A DNA stretch of 25,204 bases from a virus: IMG/VR virus record IMGVR_UViG_3300030419_004762, positions 2,014 through 27,217 of that record. The stretch is one strand, 5' to 3'. Shown piece after piece: positions 14,935 through 21,702 of the stretch. The notes beneath the pieces were generated by a model. It was not told the DNA's origin, did not search any database, and was given only the letters and a program-made list of their open reading frames with translations. Position 1 is the stretch's first letter; every line of letters starts with the position of its first letter. The position numbers and the translations under genes were made by a program.

Positions 14935-15159
14935 TTAGTCTCCGTCATTTGATTGTTGTACGTTCTTAGCTGATTGATAACCGTCCTTAAAAAAACCTGC
15001 ACCAAACTTGATAGCAGGTGGTGTAAAATTTCTTCTTACATTGTCTGGTGTTTTACACTTGGGGCAGTTTTGTTTTCTGTATCTATCATAATCCTTTATA
15101 GAAACTTTTACCTCAAATGTTTCTTTACACTTTTCACAAATGAAATCATAGGTTGGCAT
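14935..15159 (-). CDS. FmdB-type small zinc-ribbon protein
   Basis: A 74-residue protein beginning MPTYDFICEKC, the hallmark of the FmdB (CxxC_CxxC_SSSS) family. Cysteine pairs at 8/11 and 32/35 form a zinc ribbon. The C-terminal half is extended and polar (…KFGAGFFKDGYQSAK…). Family members are called putative regulators, but the biochemical role is unknown; they are frequent in phage and bacterial genomes. It is coupled upstream by a TAATG junction and ends two bases before the RNR TTG codon; its final codons contain the RNR ribosome site. Confidence 0.85.
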   Translation of the reverse strand: MPTYDFICEKCKETFEVKVSIKDYDRYRKQNCPKCKTPDNVRRNFTPPAIKFGAGFFKDGYQSAKNVQQSNDGD

Positions 15160-15404
15160 TATTTACTTTTTTCCCCAATCTTCTCAACACGGTGTATAAA
15201 CTCTGTATTACCGTTGTCGTGTGCCAACAAAACTTCATACTCAACTTCCTCATTAGTGTGAAGTCTTTCTCTCTCTATCATTTCATTTGCCATTCTAATT
15301 ACATCATCTCGTTTTGATTTTGACCGTGATGTGGAGTATACATTTCTGATGTTTATATCAGCATTGCCCCATCGGTGTGTTCTTGTTATTGTAAACCTAT
15401 CCAT
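15159..15404 (-). CDS. Small unknown protein following the helicase
   Basis: An 81-residue mixed alpha/beta protein (MDRFTITRTHRWGNADINIR…) with a central basic serine/arginine patch (S-T-S-R-S-K-S-K-R) and a helix (D-D-V-I-R-M-A-N-E-M-I-E-R-E). It starts at ATG 15404, eight bases inside the helicase gene, and is coupled to the zinc-ribbon gene (TAATG). GGAG precedes the ATG by only three bases. No family is recognised. Tight coupling to the helicase hints at a helicase accessory or a replication role, without direct evidence. Confidence 0.65.
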   Translation of the reverse strand: MDRFTITRTHRWGNADINIRNVYSTSRSKSKRDDVIRMANEMIERERLHTNEEVEYEVLLAHDNGNTEFIHRVEKIGEKSK

Positions 15405-16749
15405 TTACTCCGTCCTTGTATGTTCTATAAAGTGAACCGATCTTGTTCTCATTAGTGCCGTCCAATAACTTACTAAGTTTGTCGGTTGTTGTAAAGCCAG
15501 TTGGCATATCATCGTTGAGATCAATAAAACTTCTATCAGGCTTCATGTCAATGTTGAAGTTGACGTTGGCTTGTCCCATACGATTCTTACCAATGTGAAA
15601 CTTACGTTGTGAGAATGTTCCAAAGAAATCAACTACGTGAGCCTTGTTGATAGCTTCACCAACCTTGTCAATGGTAATAACTTCATCATTGAATCCATCA
15701 CGATTACTTTGTGTTGCTGTCCAAATAGGCTTCTTGATTTCCATAGACAACGCTCTAAGGTCTTCAAAGATACTCTCTAACTCAAATCTCTTTTGTTCAT
15801 AACCTCTACGTGACTTCATCAAATCACCATAGTCAATAATGATAAGGTCCGGCTCAATGTCATTAGAAATCAAACGACCAATGTGAAACTTGATTGTATT
15901 GATAGTGGCAACCTTTGGTGGATACTCTTTGATAAACAACTTACCACCAGTAAATCGTTGCATTTGATTAGCAGCTTCTGTTTGTCTTGAGATAAGTTCT
16001 TTAGTTGGAATACCAGTGATACGACTATCATAACGATTACCAACGTGTGATTCAGAAAGTTCAAATGTGTAGTGGACAACATTCTTACCGGCAGCCAAAG
16101 CACCATAACCAAAGTTGACCAACATAAAACTCTTACCACCACCTGTTGGTGCCATTACTACACCTAACTCACCAGCGGCCAATCCACCATCCAAAATGTT
16201 CTCTTGATCTAACAATGGAAAACCAGTTGGTATAGTTTGTCTGGTGTGAATTTGTCTACGTGATTCAAAACTATCAAAGAAGTCTTGACCTAAATCTTGT
16301 TCTGTGTTTATCTTCAAACTATTCTCAATAGTGCTTTGTATTTCTTCATAACGACCTTCCTTAAGAAGATCAACAGACTTTAGGATAGCCTGTTTCATAC
16401 TCATGTTCTTACAAAACTCTATTGACTTGTCCTTAGCATATTCTATCTCTTGACGATTGACTCTTGTCTGAATGTCAAGCAATACTTCAATAGTGTCTTC
16501 TTTCAATGCCCCATCTGGCATTGTTGATATTTCCACCTTTACTGTTTCATATGATGGTGGAGTATTATATTTGTTAAATAACTTTCTTATCTCTGTCCAT
16601 AGTGTTTTGTGGGCATCACTAGTAAAGTAATCATCCTTCAATGTTTCAAATGACTTCTCAAAGAAAACACGGTCAGTGATAAGACCTTGCAATACGCAAT
16701 TTTGAAAACCAATTCCAAAAGACTCAAATGTATCAGTATTGTTAGACAC
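15397..16749 (-). CDS. Replicative DNA helicase, DnaB / T4 gp41-like
   Basis: A ring helicase that unwinds the phage fork with ATP. In the 450-residue protein the N-terminal ~150 residues form the helical DnaB N-domain (C-V-L-Q-G-L-I near 18-24). A linker leads to the RecA-like motor: T-G-F-P-L-L-D (175-181), Walker A A-P-T-G-G-G-K-S (200-207), T-F-E-L-S (228-232, catalytic E), and Walker B D-L-I-I-I-D-Y (301-307). T-A-T-Q-S-N-R follows (sensor; DnaB motif H4-like). The start is GTG 16749, with AAGGAG eight bases upstream. No intein or primase fusion. It sits between the FEN nuclease and RNR genes in the replication cluster. Confidence 0.92.
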   Translation of the reverse strand: MSNNTDTFESFGIGFQNCVLQGLITDRVFFEKSFETLKDDYFTSDAHKTLWTEIRKLFNKYNTPPSYETVKVEISTMPDGALKEDTIEVLLDIQTRVNRQEIEYAKDKSIEFCKNMSMKQAILKSVDLLKEGRYEEIQSTIENSLKINTEQDLGQDFFDSFESRRQIHTRQTIPTGFPLLDQENILDGGLAAGELGVVMAPTGGGKSFMLVNFGYGALAAGKNVVHYTFELSESHVGNRYDSRITGIPTKELISRQTEAANQMQRFTGGKLFIKEYPPKVATINTIKFHIGRLISNDIEPDLIIIDYGDLMKSRRGYEQKRFELESIFEDLRALSMEIKKPIWTATQSNRDGFNDEVITIDKVGEAINKAHVVDFFGTFSQRKFHIGKNRMGQANVNFNIDMKPDRSFIDLNDDMPTGFTTTDKLSKLLDGTNENKIGSLYRTYKDGVNG

Positions 16750-16761
16750 CTAAATATCTCC

Positions 16762-17724
16762 TTAGTTTTTCAAGATGGAAAATGATGCTACCCAATTGTC
16801 CAAGTTTGATGGACTTACGTTTTCGTTTAGTAGGTTAATACGAAACTTGTAAGAATTAAACTTGGGTGTATCTCTTTTGTAAGAATTATCTATAGCATTA
16901 ATGGCTGTCATAGATATTTCTAACTCTTGTAGTTGGACGATACTATAGTTCAACTTAATCAACTTTTCATTCTCAATATACTTTTGATATTTCTTCTCAC
17001 TACGACCTTTTGCCCAATCTATAAACTCACCTGCATCATAACCTTTATTATCCCACAGAAGATGTATTTGATTACGAGCTGTTTTCTCACCGATACCTTT
17101 TACACCTTGTATGTTATCACTCTTGTCGCCAACAACGGCCTTGAGTAAGGCATAGTTTGGTGGGTGAATGTTTTCTTTTTGATGCATCCACTCTAAGTCA
17201 ATGAACTCACCTTGTTTGTTAGTCTTTGTTTTTACTGGTCTGAATACACTAGTATTCTCATCTACTAGTTGTAGATAATCTCTATCAGTGCTAACGATAA
17301 TCTTCTTACGATCTCTGATAGTATTCTTACACATATAAGCGATAACATCATCGGCCTCTAAGTATTGAACAGCTACTTGTTTCAATGGTAGAAACTCCAT
17401 AGCCTCTTTTAGAGCACCAAGTTGTCTGGCAAACGCTTCCTTTTCTGTCTCGTCTGATGTCTCAAACCCCCTTCTCATCCCAACCATTTTACGACCACGT
17501 TTGTAGTCCTCTAACTTCTTCCTTCGTTTCTGAGAAGAGCCAGCACCTTCCCAAGCGATTATACACTCACTTGGTGAAAACTTGTTGATGTAACTTTGAA
17601 GTGCATTTAGACTTCCATAAAAACCACCTACGTGTTCACCATCATCATTGGTCAATGGTATTGATGAAAAACAACGACAATAAAGATTGAGTAAGTCAAT
17701 CATTAATACAGGCTTATCGGACAC
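16762..17724 (-). CDS. 5'-3' exonuclease / flap endonuclease (FEN family, T4 RNase H-like)
   Basis: It removes RNA primers and flaps from lagging-strand fragments. The 320-residue protein keeps the metal site: D10 (L-M-I-D-L-L-N), E123/D125/D126 (L-E-A-D-D-V), D147/D149 (S-T-D-R-D-Y), and D200/D203 (V-G-D-K-S-D-N). The helix-hairpin-helix I-Q-G-V-K-G-I-G-E-K follows. I chose GTG 17724, because AAGGAG lies six bases upstream and it follows the deaminase stop by 11 bases. The longer frame to 17790 would overlap the deaminase gene. No polymerase domain is attached. The job next to DnaE and helicase is Okazaki fragment maturation. Confidence 0.92.
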   Translation of the reverse strand: MSDKPVLMIDLLNLYCRCFSSIPLTNDDGEHVGGFYGSLNALQSYINKFSPSECIIAWEGAGSSQKRRKKLEDYKRGRKMVGMRRGFETSDETEKEAFARQLGALKEAMEFLPLKQVAVQYLEADDVIAYMCKNTIRDRKKIIVSTDRDYLQLVDENTSVFRPVKTKTNKQGEFIDLEWMHQKENIHPPNYALLKAVVGDKSDNIQGVKGIGEKTARNQIHLLWDNKGYDAGEFIDWAKGRSEKKYQKYIENEKLIKLNYSIVQLQELEISMTAINAIDNSYKRDTPKFNSYKFRINLLNENVSPSNLDNWVASFSILKN

Positions 17725-17734
17725 TTGTTGCTCC

Positions 17735-18139
17735 TTATAATAGGGTAAAGTTAAAACCATTAGATGTAGTGTAGTAGCATTTCTTGACACCGTAGTCTTT
17801 CATTATCTTATAACAAGACTTACATGGGTGTGCTGGTTTGAGTAAACCGTTTCTATCTTCTCGGTAAACATACATTGTTGACCCTTGCAGATTGTCCTCA
17901 TATCGGTAGGGGTTTACCTTCAAGAGCACATCTAACTCAGCATGGATACTGTGTGCAAAAAAGTCATAATGTTTTCTAAGCATAGGGTGGCTTTTATCTT
18001 TATTACACCCTACGAAAGTCTTACCATTTTTAAGAATTAAAACTGTACCAAACCTAGTATGATGCATACTTTTCAAGCACTCATTACGAGCAATACGAAA
18101 CCATTTATGTTTCGTAACTTCTTGTACTGCACTATTCAT
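17735..18139 (-). CDS. Zinc-dependent cytidine/deoxycytidylate deaminase family protein
   Basis: A 134-residue enzyme of the CDA fold. The zinc site is H-A-E at 66-68 (F-A-H-S-I-H-A-E-L-D) and P-C-K-S-C at 105-109. In a phage replication cluster the likely reaction is dCMP to dUMP, which gives ThyX its substrate. It is short (T4 dCMP deaminase is ~190 residues) and lacks an obvious allosteric region. A substrate such as free cytidine or tRNA/other nucleotides cannot be excluded. The start ATG 18139 has AAAGG five to six bases upstream. Confidence 0.82.
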   Translation of the reverse strand: MNSAVQEVTKHKWFRIARNECLKSMHHTRFGTVLILKNGKTFVGCNKDKSHPMLRKHYDFFAHSIHAELDVLLKVNPYRYEDNLQGSTMYVYREDRNGLLKPAHPCKSCYKIMKDYGVKKCYYTTSNGFNFTLL

Positions 18140-18217
18140 TTTAACCTTTGGTAGAATAAATATAGACTAGAAAATTTTAGAAAAATGACTATCAATCAAA
18201 AAAATTTAAAATCATTT
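18140..18217 (-). other. AT-rich gap with weak inverted repeat
   Basis: A 78-base gap between the membrane protein and the deaminase gene. AAAAATGA and its complement TCATTTTT (18181-18188 and 18212-18219) form an A/T-only 8-bp inverted repeat with a 23-base spacer, followed in the transcript by T-rich sequence. It could be a weak terminator. A TATATT lies further on but has no -35 match at the right distance. Nothing stronger is seen. Confidence 0.3.
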
Positions 18218-18487
18218 TTAGGAATCTTTTTTAAAGATATTTTTTATGGCAAGTATGAAGAACCAGATGATTGTCCACTGCCACCAAAGTATGGTAGGTA
18301 GTCCAAGTGGCGCTATGCCGACATTCCATAGATAAGAAAATATCCATGAAATGCCGACAACCAAAGCACCAAAACCTACAAATATAGACAAACAAATTAC
18401 ACAAAGTATCAAAATACCACTGTTAGAATTTTCTATCTTTTCAGTGACTTGGTTTTGTATGTCTTCTGGTGTAAGTTTTGCGACCAT
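18218..18487 (-). CDS. Small two-helix membrane protein, unknown
   Basis: An 89-residue protein starting at ATG 18487, one base inside the RecA stop (TAATG). A soluble N-terminus (1-23, M-V-A-K-L-T-P-E-D-I-Q-N-Q-V-T-E-K) is followed by a hydrophobic helix at ~25-48, a second at ~60-82 with several tryptophans (I-L-W-W-Q-W-T-I-I-W-F-F), and a basic end (K-N-I-F-K-K-D-S). Topology with both ends in the cytoplasm is expected from the positive charges. No family is recognised. Its placement between RecA and the deaminase is the only clue, and a membrane link for replication would be speculation. Confidence 0.7.
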   Translation of the reverse strand: MVAKLTPEDIQNQVTEKIENSNSGILILCVICLSIFVGFGALVVGISWIFSYLWNVGIAPLGLPTILWWQWTIIWFFILAIKNIFKKDS

Positions 18488-19638
18488 TATATTTCTTCTT
18501 CTGGCTGTAAATCTTCGGTGGTTATTTCTTCTTCTCTCTTGTCGGGGTCTTGTTCAATAACAAGAGACTTCTTCACAAGAGCTTTACAATAAGTATGGGC
18601 TTCACTACTTTCTGGTTTACGAATCCATTCTACAAACTTACGGTTTTGGAACTCGTATACTTCACCCGTATCCTTATTGGTAATAGATGATTTCTGGGCA
18701 CTAATCTTTTCAGCATGACCAGCCTTCAGAAGTATGTCTAACCAACTTTCTTCATCTATCAAACCTTTTGTGAAATACATCTTCAATTCTGCTTCACGGT
18801 GAGGTGGGCCCATCCTGTTCTTGATGAGTTTTGGTTTGATGCCGACACCAATAACATCTTTACCGGCTTTGACCTTACCACCACTATACAACTTCATACG
18901 AACTGAAGAAAAGAATGGAATAGCCTTACCGCCTGGCGTTGTTGTATCGTCACCAAAGAATACACCAATCTTTTGTCTCACTTGATTTAGAAACACAAGA
19001 GCAACTCTTTGTTGACCAATAAAACGAATAGACTTTCTAAGACCTTGACCAATCATACGAGCGTGCATTCCAATCGTAGATTCGCCGTATTCGTTTTGTA
19101 ACTCAACATCAGTAGATGTGCCAGCTACACTATCCCACACTATACAGCATAGTTTGTCGGGTTCGTTTTCTCTAATCTTACGAATAATGTCTTCAATAGC
19201 TTGAAATACTTTTTCTACCGACTCAACTTGTATGTAAACAAGTGAACCTTCTGGATAAGGTTTCAAACCAAGTAAGTTTAGGAAATCTTCATTACAAGCA
19301 TTCTCTGTATCAATCAATACAGGAACACCGCCTTTGTCTTGACAATCTTTAAGAATCAAATATGACAATAAGGATTTACCTGTAGCCGCCTCACCAGATA
19401 TTTCGGTGAGGCGACCAACTGGTATGCCCCCATCGGCATTTTCATCATTAGAGATGATTGTGTCTAATACTGTAGAGCCAGTGGATAGCCACTCTTTTAC
19501 TTCGGGTGGACTATCACCTTTACCAAGAATATAAGCTACATCGCCAAGTTTCTTGTTAAGACTCTCTACAAGTATTTCATTTAGAACTGAATCCTTCTGT
19601 ATAGAAGATTCAGATGATTTTATTTTCTTTCTGGCCAT
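18487..19638 (-). CDS. recA: RecA-family recombinase, bacterial type
   Basis: A strand-exchange ATPase of 383 residues. Walker A is G-E-A-A-T-G-K-S (82-89), the catalytic glutamate is in D-T-E-N-A (110-114), and Walker B is C-C-I-V-W-D-S (164-170). Q-V-R-Q-K-I-G-V-F-F-G (209-219) with T-T-T-P-G-G-K-A follows the RecA L2 region, closer to bacterial RecA than to T4 UvsX. The N-terminus is basic and the C-terminus is a Glu-rich tail (E-E-E-I-T-T-E-D), as in RecA. It would drive recombination-dependent replication and repair with the gp32-like SSB. The start at ATG 19638 is coupled to the SSB stop (TAATG). Confidence 0.93.
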   Translation of the reverse strand: MARKKIKSSESSIQKDSVLNEILVESLNKKLGDVAYILGKGDSPPEVKEWLSTGSTVLDTIISNDENADGGIPVGRLTEISGEAATGKSLLSYLILKDCQDKGGVPVLIDTENACNEDFLNLLGLKPYPEGSLVYIQVESVEKVFQAIEDIIRKIRENEPDKLCCIVWDSVAGTSTDVELQNEYGESTIGMHARMIGQGLRKSIRFIGQQRVALVFLNQVRQKIGVFFGDDTTTPGGKAIPFFSSVRMKLYSGGKVKAGKDVIGVGIKPKLIKNRMGPPHREAELKMYFTKGLIDEESWLDILLKAGHAEKISAQKSSITNKDTGEVYEFQNRKFVEWIRKPESSEAHTYCKALVKKSLVIEQDPDKREEEITTEDLQPEEEI

Positions 19639-20477
19639 TACTTAAAGTCAATGTCCTTACCTTTACCACCAAGCAAACCATCAAAAGCAGCATCAATCTT
19701 TTTACTGGTCTTGTCTTCCTCAGCGGCAACAGTAGTGGTAGAACCATTGCCAAAGTCGCGGGTAGAACCAGCAGATGAATCAGAATCATCAGCATTGGGA
19801 TTGATGTGCTTGTCAAGAGCAATCTTCATCTCTTCAGCAGGGCTGTAGTCAAAGAGTGTCTCAACAGGTGTAACACTATCAATGATTTTTTCAATATCAC
19901 TCTTTGAACCAGCCAAAGGCGTAGGCTTAAGAGCGGTAGTGATGGTAGTAGGCATCAACCAACCATTATAGCCAGGCTCAACTGTAACCATCAAGTCCAA
20001 ACCTTCATTGGCATCAGTGATATCAACATTCTGACGCAAACCACTACGAACATGATTTAGAACTTCCTTATAAGTAGTGCGAGGTGAAATACTCCACCAA
20101 CGAATACCCTTATCTTCTTGACCACGAACCACAATAGGAACGTAAACACGGAGCGTAGGCGCCATCGTCTTAAACATCTCCTTGAATGATTCATCGTTGG
20201 TCTTAGTATACTCATTCCAACAAGTGGTAGCGAAATCACAAATAGGGTCAGGCTCACCCTTCATCTTGTTGGGACACAAAAAAGTGCGACCACCAATACG
20301 AAAGTGAAACCACAACTCTCTGAAAGGCATCTCCAAATCTTCCTTGTAAGGAGCGATACGAATCTGATGTTCTCCCTCTTCAAGTTTAACCAAAGCATCT
20401 TGGTTCTGATTAGAGCTACCGCCTTTGTTATCAAGGCGATCCAAAGCATTGTTGATTTTGTCCAAACTAATAGGCAT
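19638..20477 (-). CDS. Single-stranded DNA-binding protein, T4 gp32-like
   Basis: It coats single-stranded DNA at forks and recombination sites. The 279-residue protein has the gp32 plan: a short basic/helical N-terminus for cooperativity, an OB-type core with aromatic strands (E-L-W-F-H-F-R, I-R-W-W-S-I-S), a zinc site suggested by H58, C68, C80 and C86 (gp32 uses H64, C77, C87, C90), and a flexible Ser/Asp/Gly-rich C-terminal region (~229-279) that ends acidic (G-K-D-I-D-F-K) for partner binding. Start ATG 20477 has AAGGAG nine bases upstream. Two consensus promoters lie in front, in keeping with high expression. Confidence 0.88.
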   Translation of the reverse strand: MPISLDKINNALDRLDNKGGSSNQNQDALVKLEEGEHQIRIAPYKEDLEMPFRELWFHFRIGGRTFLCPNKMKGEPDPICDFATTCWNEYTKTNDESFKEMFKTMAPTLRVYVPIVVRGQEDKGIRWWSISPRTTYKEVLNHVRSGLRQNVDITDANEGLDLMVTVEPGYNGWLMPTTITTALKPTPLAGSKSDIEKIIDSVTPVETLFDYSPAEEMKIALDKHINPNADDSDSSAGSTRDFGNGSTTTVAAEEDKTSKKIDAAFDGLLGGKGKDIDFK

Positions 20478-20521
20478 AAGTTATATCTCCTTTGCCATAA
20501 TGAAACTGCATGATGGGGTTT

Positions 20522-20540
20522 GTTTATCATAATAATAAAC
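20522..20540 (-). promoter_or_regulatory. Small hairpin in the SSB mRNA leader
   Basis: GTTTAT (20540 side) pairs with ATAAAC (20522 side) around a 7-base loop, inside the ~66-base leader expected from the promoter at 20550. T4 gene 32 mRNA is autoregulated through a structured, A/U-rich leader, so this may be the counterpart. It is a 6-bp AT-rich stem and could be chance. Confidence 0.3.
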
Positions 20541-20549
20541 TATACACAT

Positions 20550-20578
20550 AATATAAACAACTTTTTCTATTTTGTCAA
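20550..20578 (-). promoter_or_regulatory. Proximal consensus promoter of the SSB-RecA operon
   Basis: GCTTGACA with the -35 hexamer at 20573-20578, exactly 17 bases, TATATT at 20550-20555, then ATGTGTATAG. Predicted start ~20543, leaving a 66-base leader before ATG 20477. It is the second of two tandem copies, 102 bases apart. Confidence 0.9.
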
Positions 20579-20734
20579 GCACTTTTTTTCTTCAAAACAA
20601 TCACACGATTCACCACATGATTGAAATGGTTTATCTCTAAATCTTGATAATAATATAAGTAATAAGGTAGGAATTGTCAAGCATAAAATGCATGCTATAG
20701 CAATTTTTATTTCAACACCAACCAATGGGTTCAT
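20567..20734 (-). CDS. Doubtful small membrane protein ORF (55 residues)
   Basis: An open frame from ATG 20734 (purine-rich G-A-A-G-A-G-G directly before it) to TAG at 20567. It reads as one hydrophobic helix (~8-31) followed by a cysteine-rich tail (C-G-E-S-C-D-C-F-E-E-K-K-C). It overlaps two -35/-10 promoter pairs; both GCTTGACA copies are read in this frame as C-L-T. The hydrophobic run could therefore come from promoter sequence and not from a gene. It fills part of the 337-base stretch 20478-20814 that otherwise holds only the two promoters and a hairpin. Confidence 0.3.
   Translation of the reverse strand: MNPLVGVEIKIAIACILCLTIPTLLLILLSRFRDKPFQSCGESCDCFEEKKCLTK
20652..20680 (-). promoter_or_regulatory. 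Distal consensus promoter of the SSB-RecA operon
   Basis: GCTTGACA with the -35 hexamer at 20675-20680, exactly 17 bases, TATATT at 20652-20657, then ATTATC. The -35, spacing and -10 are identical to the other four copies. It would give a leader of ~165 bases for the SSB gene that includes the second promoter. Confidence 0.85.
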
Positions 20735-20746
20735 CCTCTTCACTCT

Positions 20747-20790
20747 TTTGCTCTTTATTGCCCAAAAGAGCAAGAGCAATAAAGAGCAAA
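20747..20790 (-). other. 15-bp perfect hairpin just downstream of thyX
   Basis: TTTGCTCTTTATTGC (20790-20776) and GCAATAAAGAGCAAA (20761-20747) are exact complements with a 14-base loop, starting 25 bases after the thyX stop. No T-run follows on either strand, so a standard intrinsic terminator is unlikely. A second pairing, CTCTTTTG with CAAAAGAG, uses part of the same bases and would exclude the first. Confidence 0.65.
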
Positions 20791-20814
20791 GGTGATAGTA
20801 ATAAGATTAGTATT

Positions 20815-21528
20815 TTAGTTTTGGAAAATGGTTTCTTCCCAAATTTGAGATGTTTTAGGATAGATTTGATGTAGGACGTGCCTGACCGCCTTGGCATATT
20901 CTCTTATCTCCCACTGAGAGTCTGGTTTATCTCTCAATTCAACAAAGTTCATTAGTGCTTGAAATGATGCTGTCCAGATAACTTCTGTATACTGTGACAA
21001 CGGTAACATAACTCTTGCTTGTTCTTTTGCTACTCCAAGTTTTAGTAACTCTTCGTAATTATGTTTGATTAGTTTTATCGCGTTTTCATATCTTTCGCTG
21101 GCTTCTTCTTGTAGCGGGATTTCACCCACGCTCGCCTGCTTTGAGTCTGGTGACTGCTGACGCCAGATTTCGGGAAAATAATATTCCTCAACCGGCACAT
21201 AACGGCCACTAATTTCATTCCAAGCATGATCTTTTGTAGAGTGTGATGATGACGTTTCAATTCCAACTACGTGTTTATACGCCTGTCTCATAACGAACTC
21301 TGGCGCTTTTATGTGTAGTTGAACTATAAGATGCCTAAACGGTGAGAAGTGTTTGTGTTTAGCGAGGTATCTAACAAGTTTTTCATCTGATTTTTCATAC
21401 GTTTCTTTTCTCTTTCCAAAGGATACACGGGCAGAATTTACTACTGTTAAATCTGTGCCGCAAAAATCTAACAACTCTACGAAACCCTTGTCCAAAACCT
21501 TTGGCTTGATAGCAAACTTACCTTCCAT
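20815..21528 (-). CDS. thyX: Flavin-dependent thymidylate synthase ThyX
   Basis: It makes dTMP from dUMP with methylene-tetrahydrofolate, FAD and NADPH. The 237-residue protein shows the ThyX pattern: S-A-R-V-S-F (32-37), H-x-S-P-F-R-H (60-66), and the signature region F-V-M-R-Q-A-Y-K-H (78-86) followed by W-N-E-I-S-G-R-Y (103-110). The usual R-H-R is replaced by R-Q-x-x-K-H, as in many phage ThyX proteins, and about twelve extra residues rich in Ser/His (90-102) separate the two halves. The C-terminal half has Q-A-R-x-x-L-P (~167-173). The start ATG 21528 has AGAGGAAG about nine bases upstream. It pairs with the deaminase and RNR in dTTP supply. Confidence 0.92.
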   Translation of the reverse strand: MEGKFAIKPKVLDKGFVELLDFCGTDLTVVNSARVSFGKRKETYEKSDEKLVRYLAKHKHFSPFRHLIVQLHIKAPEFVMRQAYKHVVGIETSSSHSTKDHAWNEISGRYVPVEEYYFPEIWRQQSPDSKQASVGEIPLQEEASERYENAIKLIKHNYEELLKLGVAKEQARVMLPLSQYTEVIWTASFQALMNFVELRDKPDSQWEIREYAKAVRHVLHQIYPKTSQIWEETIFQN

Positions 21529-21691
21529 CGTATAAATCTTCCTCTAATTCATCAAAGTTAGGGTCATTATAGTCAATGTTTTTTATTGCTGTCTTAGTAT
21601 TACTTCTTCGTGTCTTACGTTGATTCTTCTTTACTCCACGATTGGGCTTAACTACTTCACTCGCATCTTTTCTGCGATTTGTCCGAGCCAT
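21518..21691 (-). CDS. Small basic-then-acidic protein (57 residues)
   Basis: An ATG at 21691, preceded by AAAGGAAAGAA, opens a 57-codon frame to TAA at 21518-21520. The N-terminal ~35 residues are very rich in Arg and Lys (M-A-R-T-N-R-R-K… K-K-N-Q-R-K-T-R-R). The C-terminal ~15 are acidic (D-E-L-E-E-D-L-Y-D). It fills exactly the gap between the ligase-like gene and thyX and overlaps the thyX start by 11 bases, carrying that gene's SD. A good ribosome site and full gap occupancy make it credible. Function unknown; the basic half could bind nucleic acid. Confidence 0.65.
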   Translation of the reverse strand: MARTNRRKDASEVVKPNRGVKKNQRKTRRSNTKTAIKNIDYNDPNFDELEEDLYDGR

Positions 21692-21702
21692 TTCTTTCCT
21701 TT

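Noticed and set aside
17724-17790. Longer N-terminus for the FEN nuclease
   Set aside because: It overlaps the deaminase gene and lacks an SD, while GTG 17724 has AAGGAG at the right distance and FEN proteins start near this point.
18140-18217. TATATT before the deaminase gene as a sixth promoter
   Set aside because: The six bases 17 upstream are CATTTT, not a -35 box; a TTGATT nearby is at the wrong distance.
20712-20897. 61-residue hydrophobic frame after thyX ending in E-D-E-P-I-G-W-C
   Set aside because: Its only ATG lies 83 bases inside thyX in another frame, there is no good internal start with an SD, and the 15-bp hairpin accounts for this sequence.
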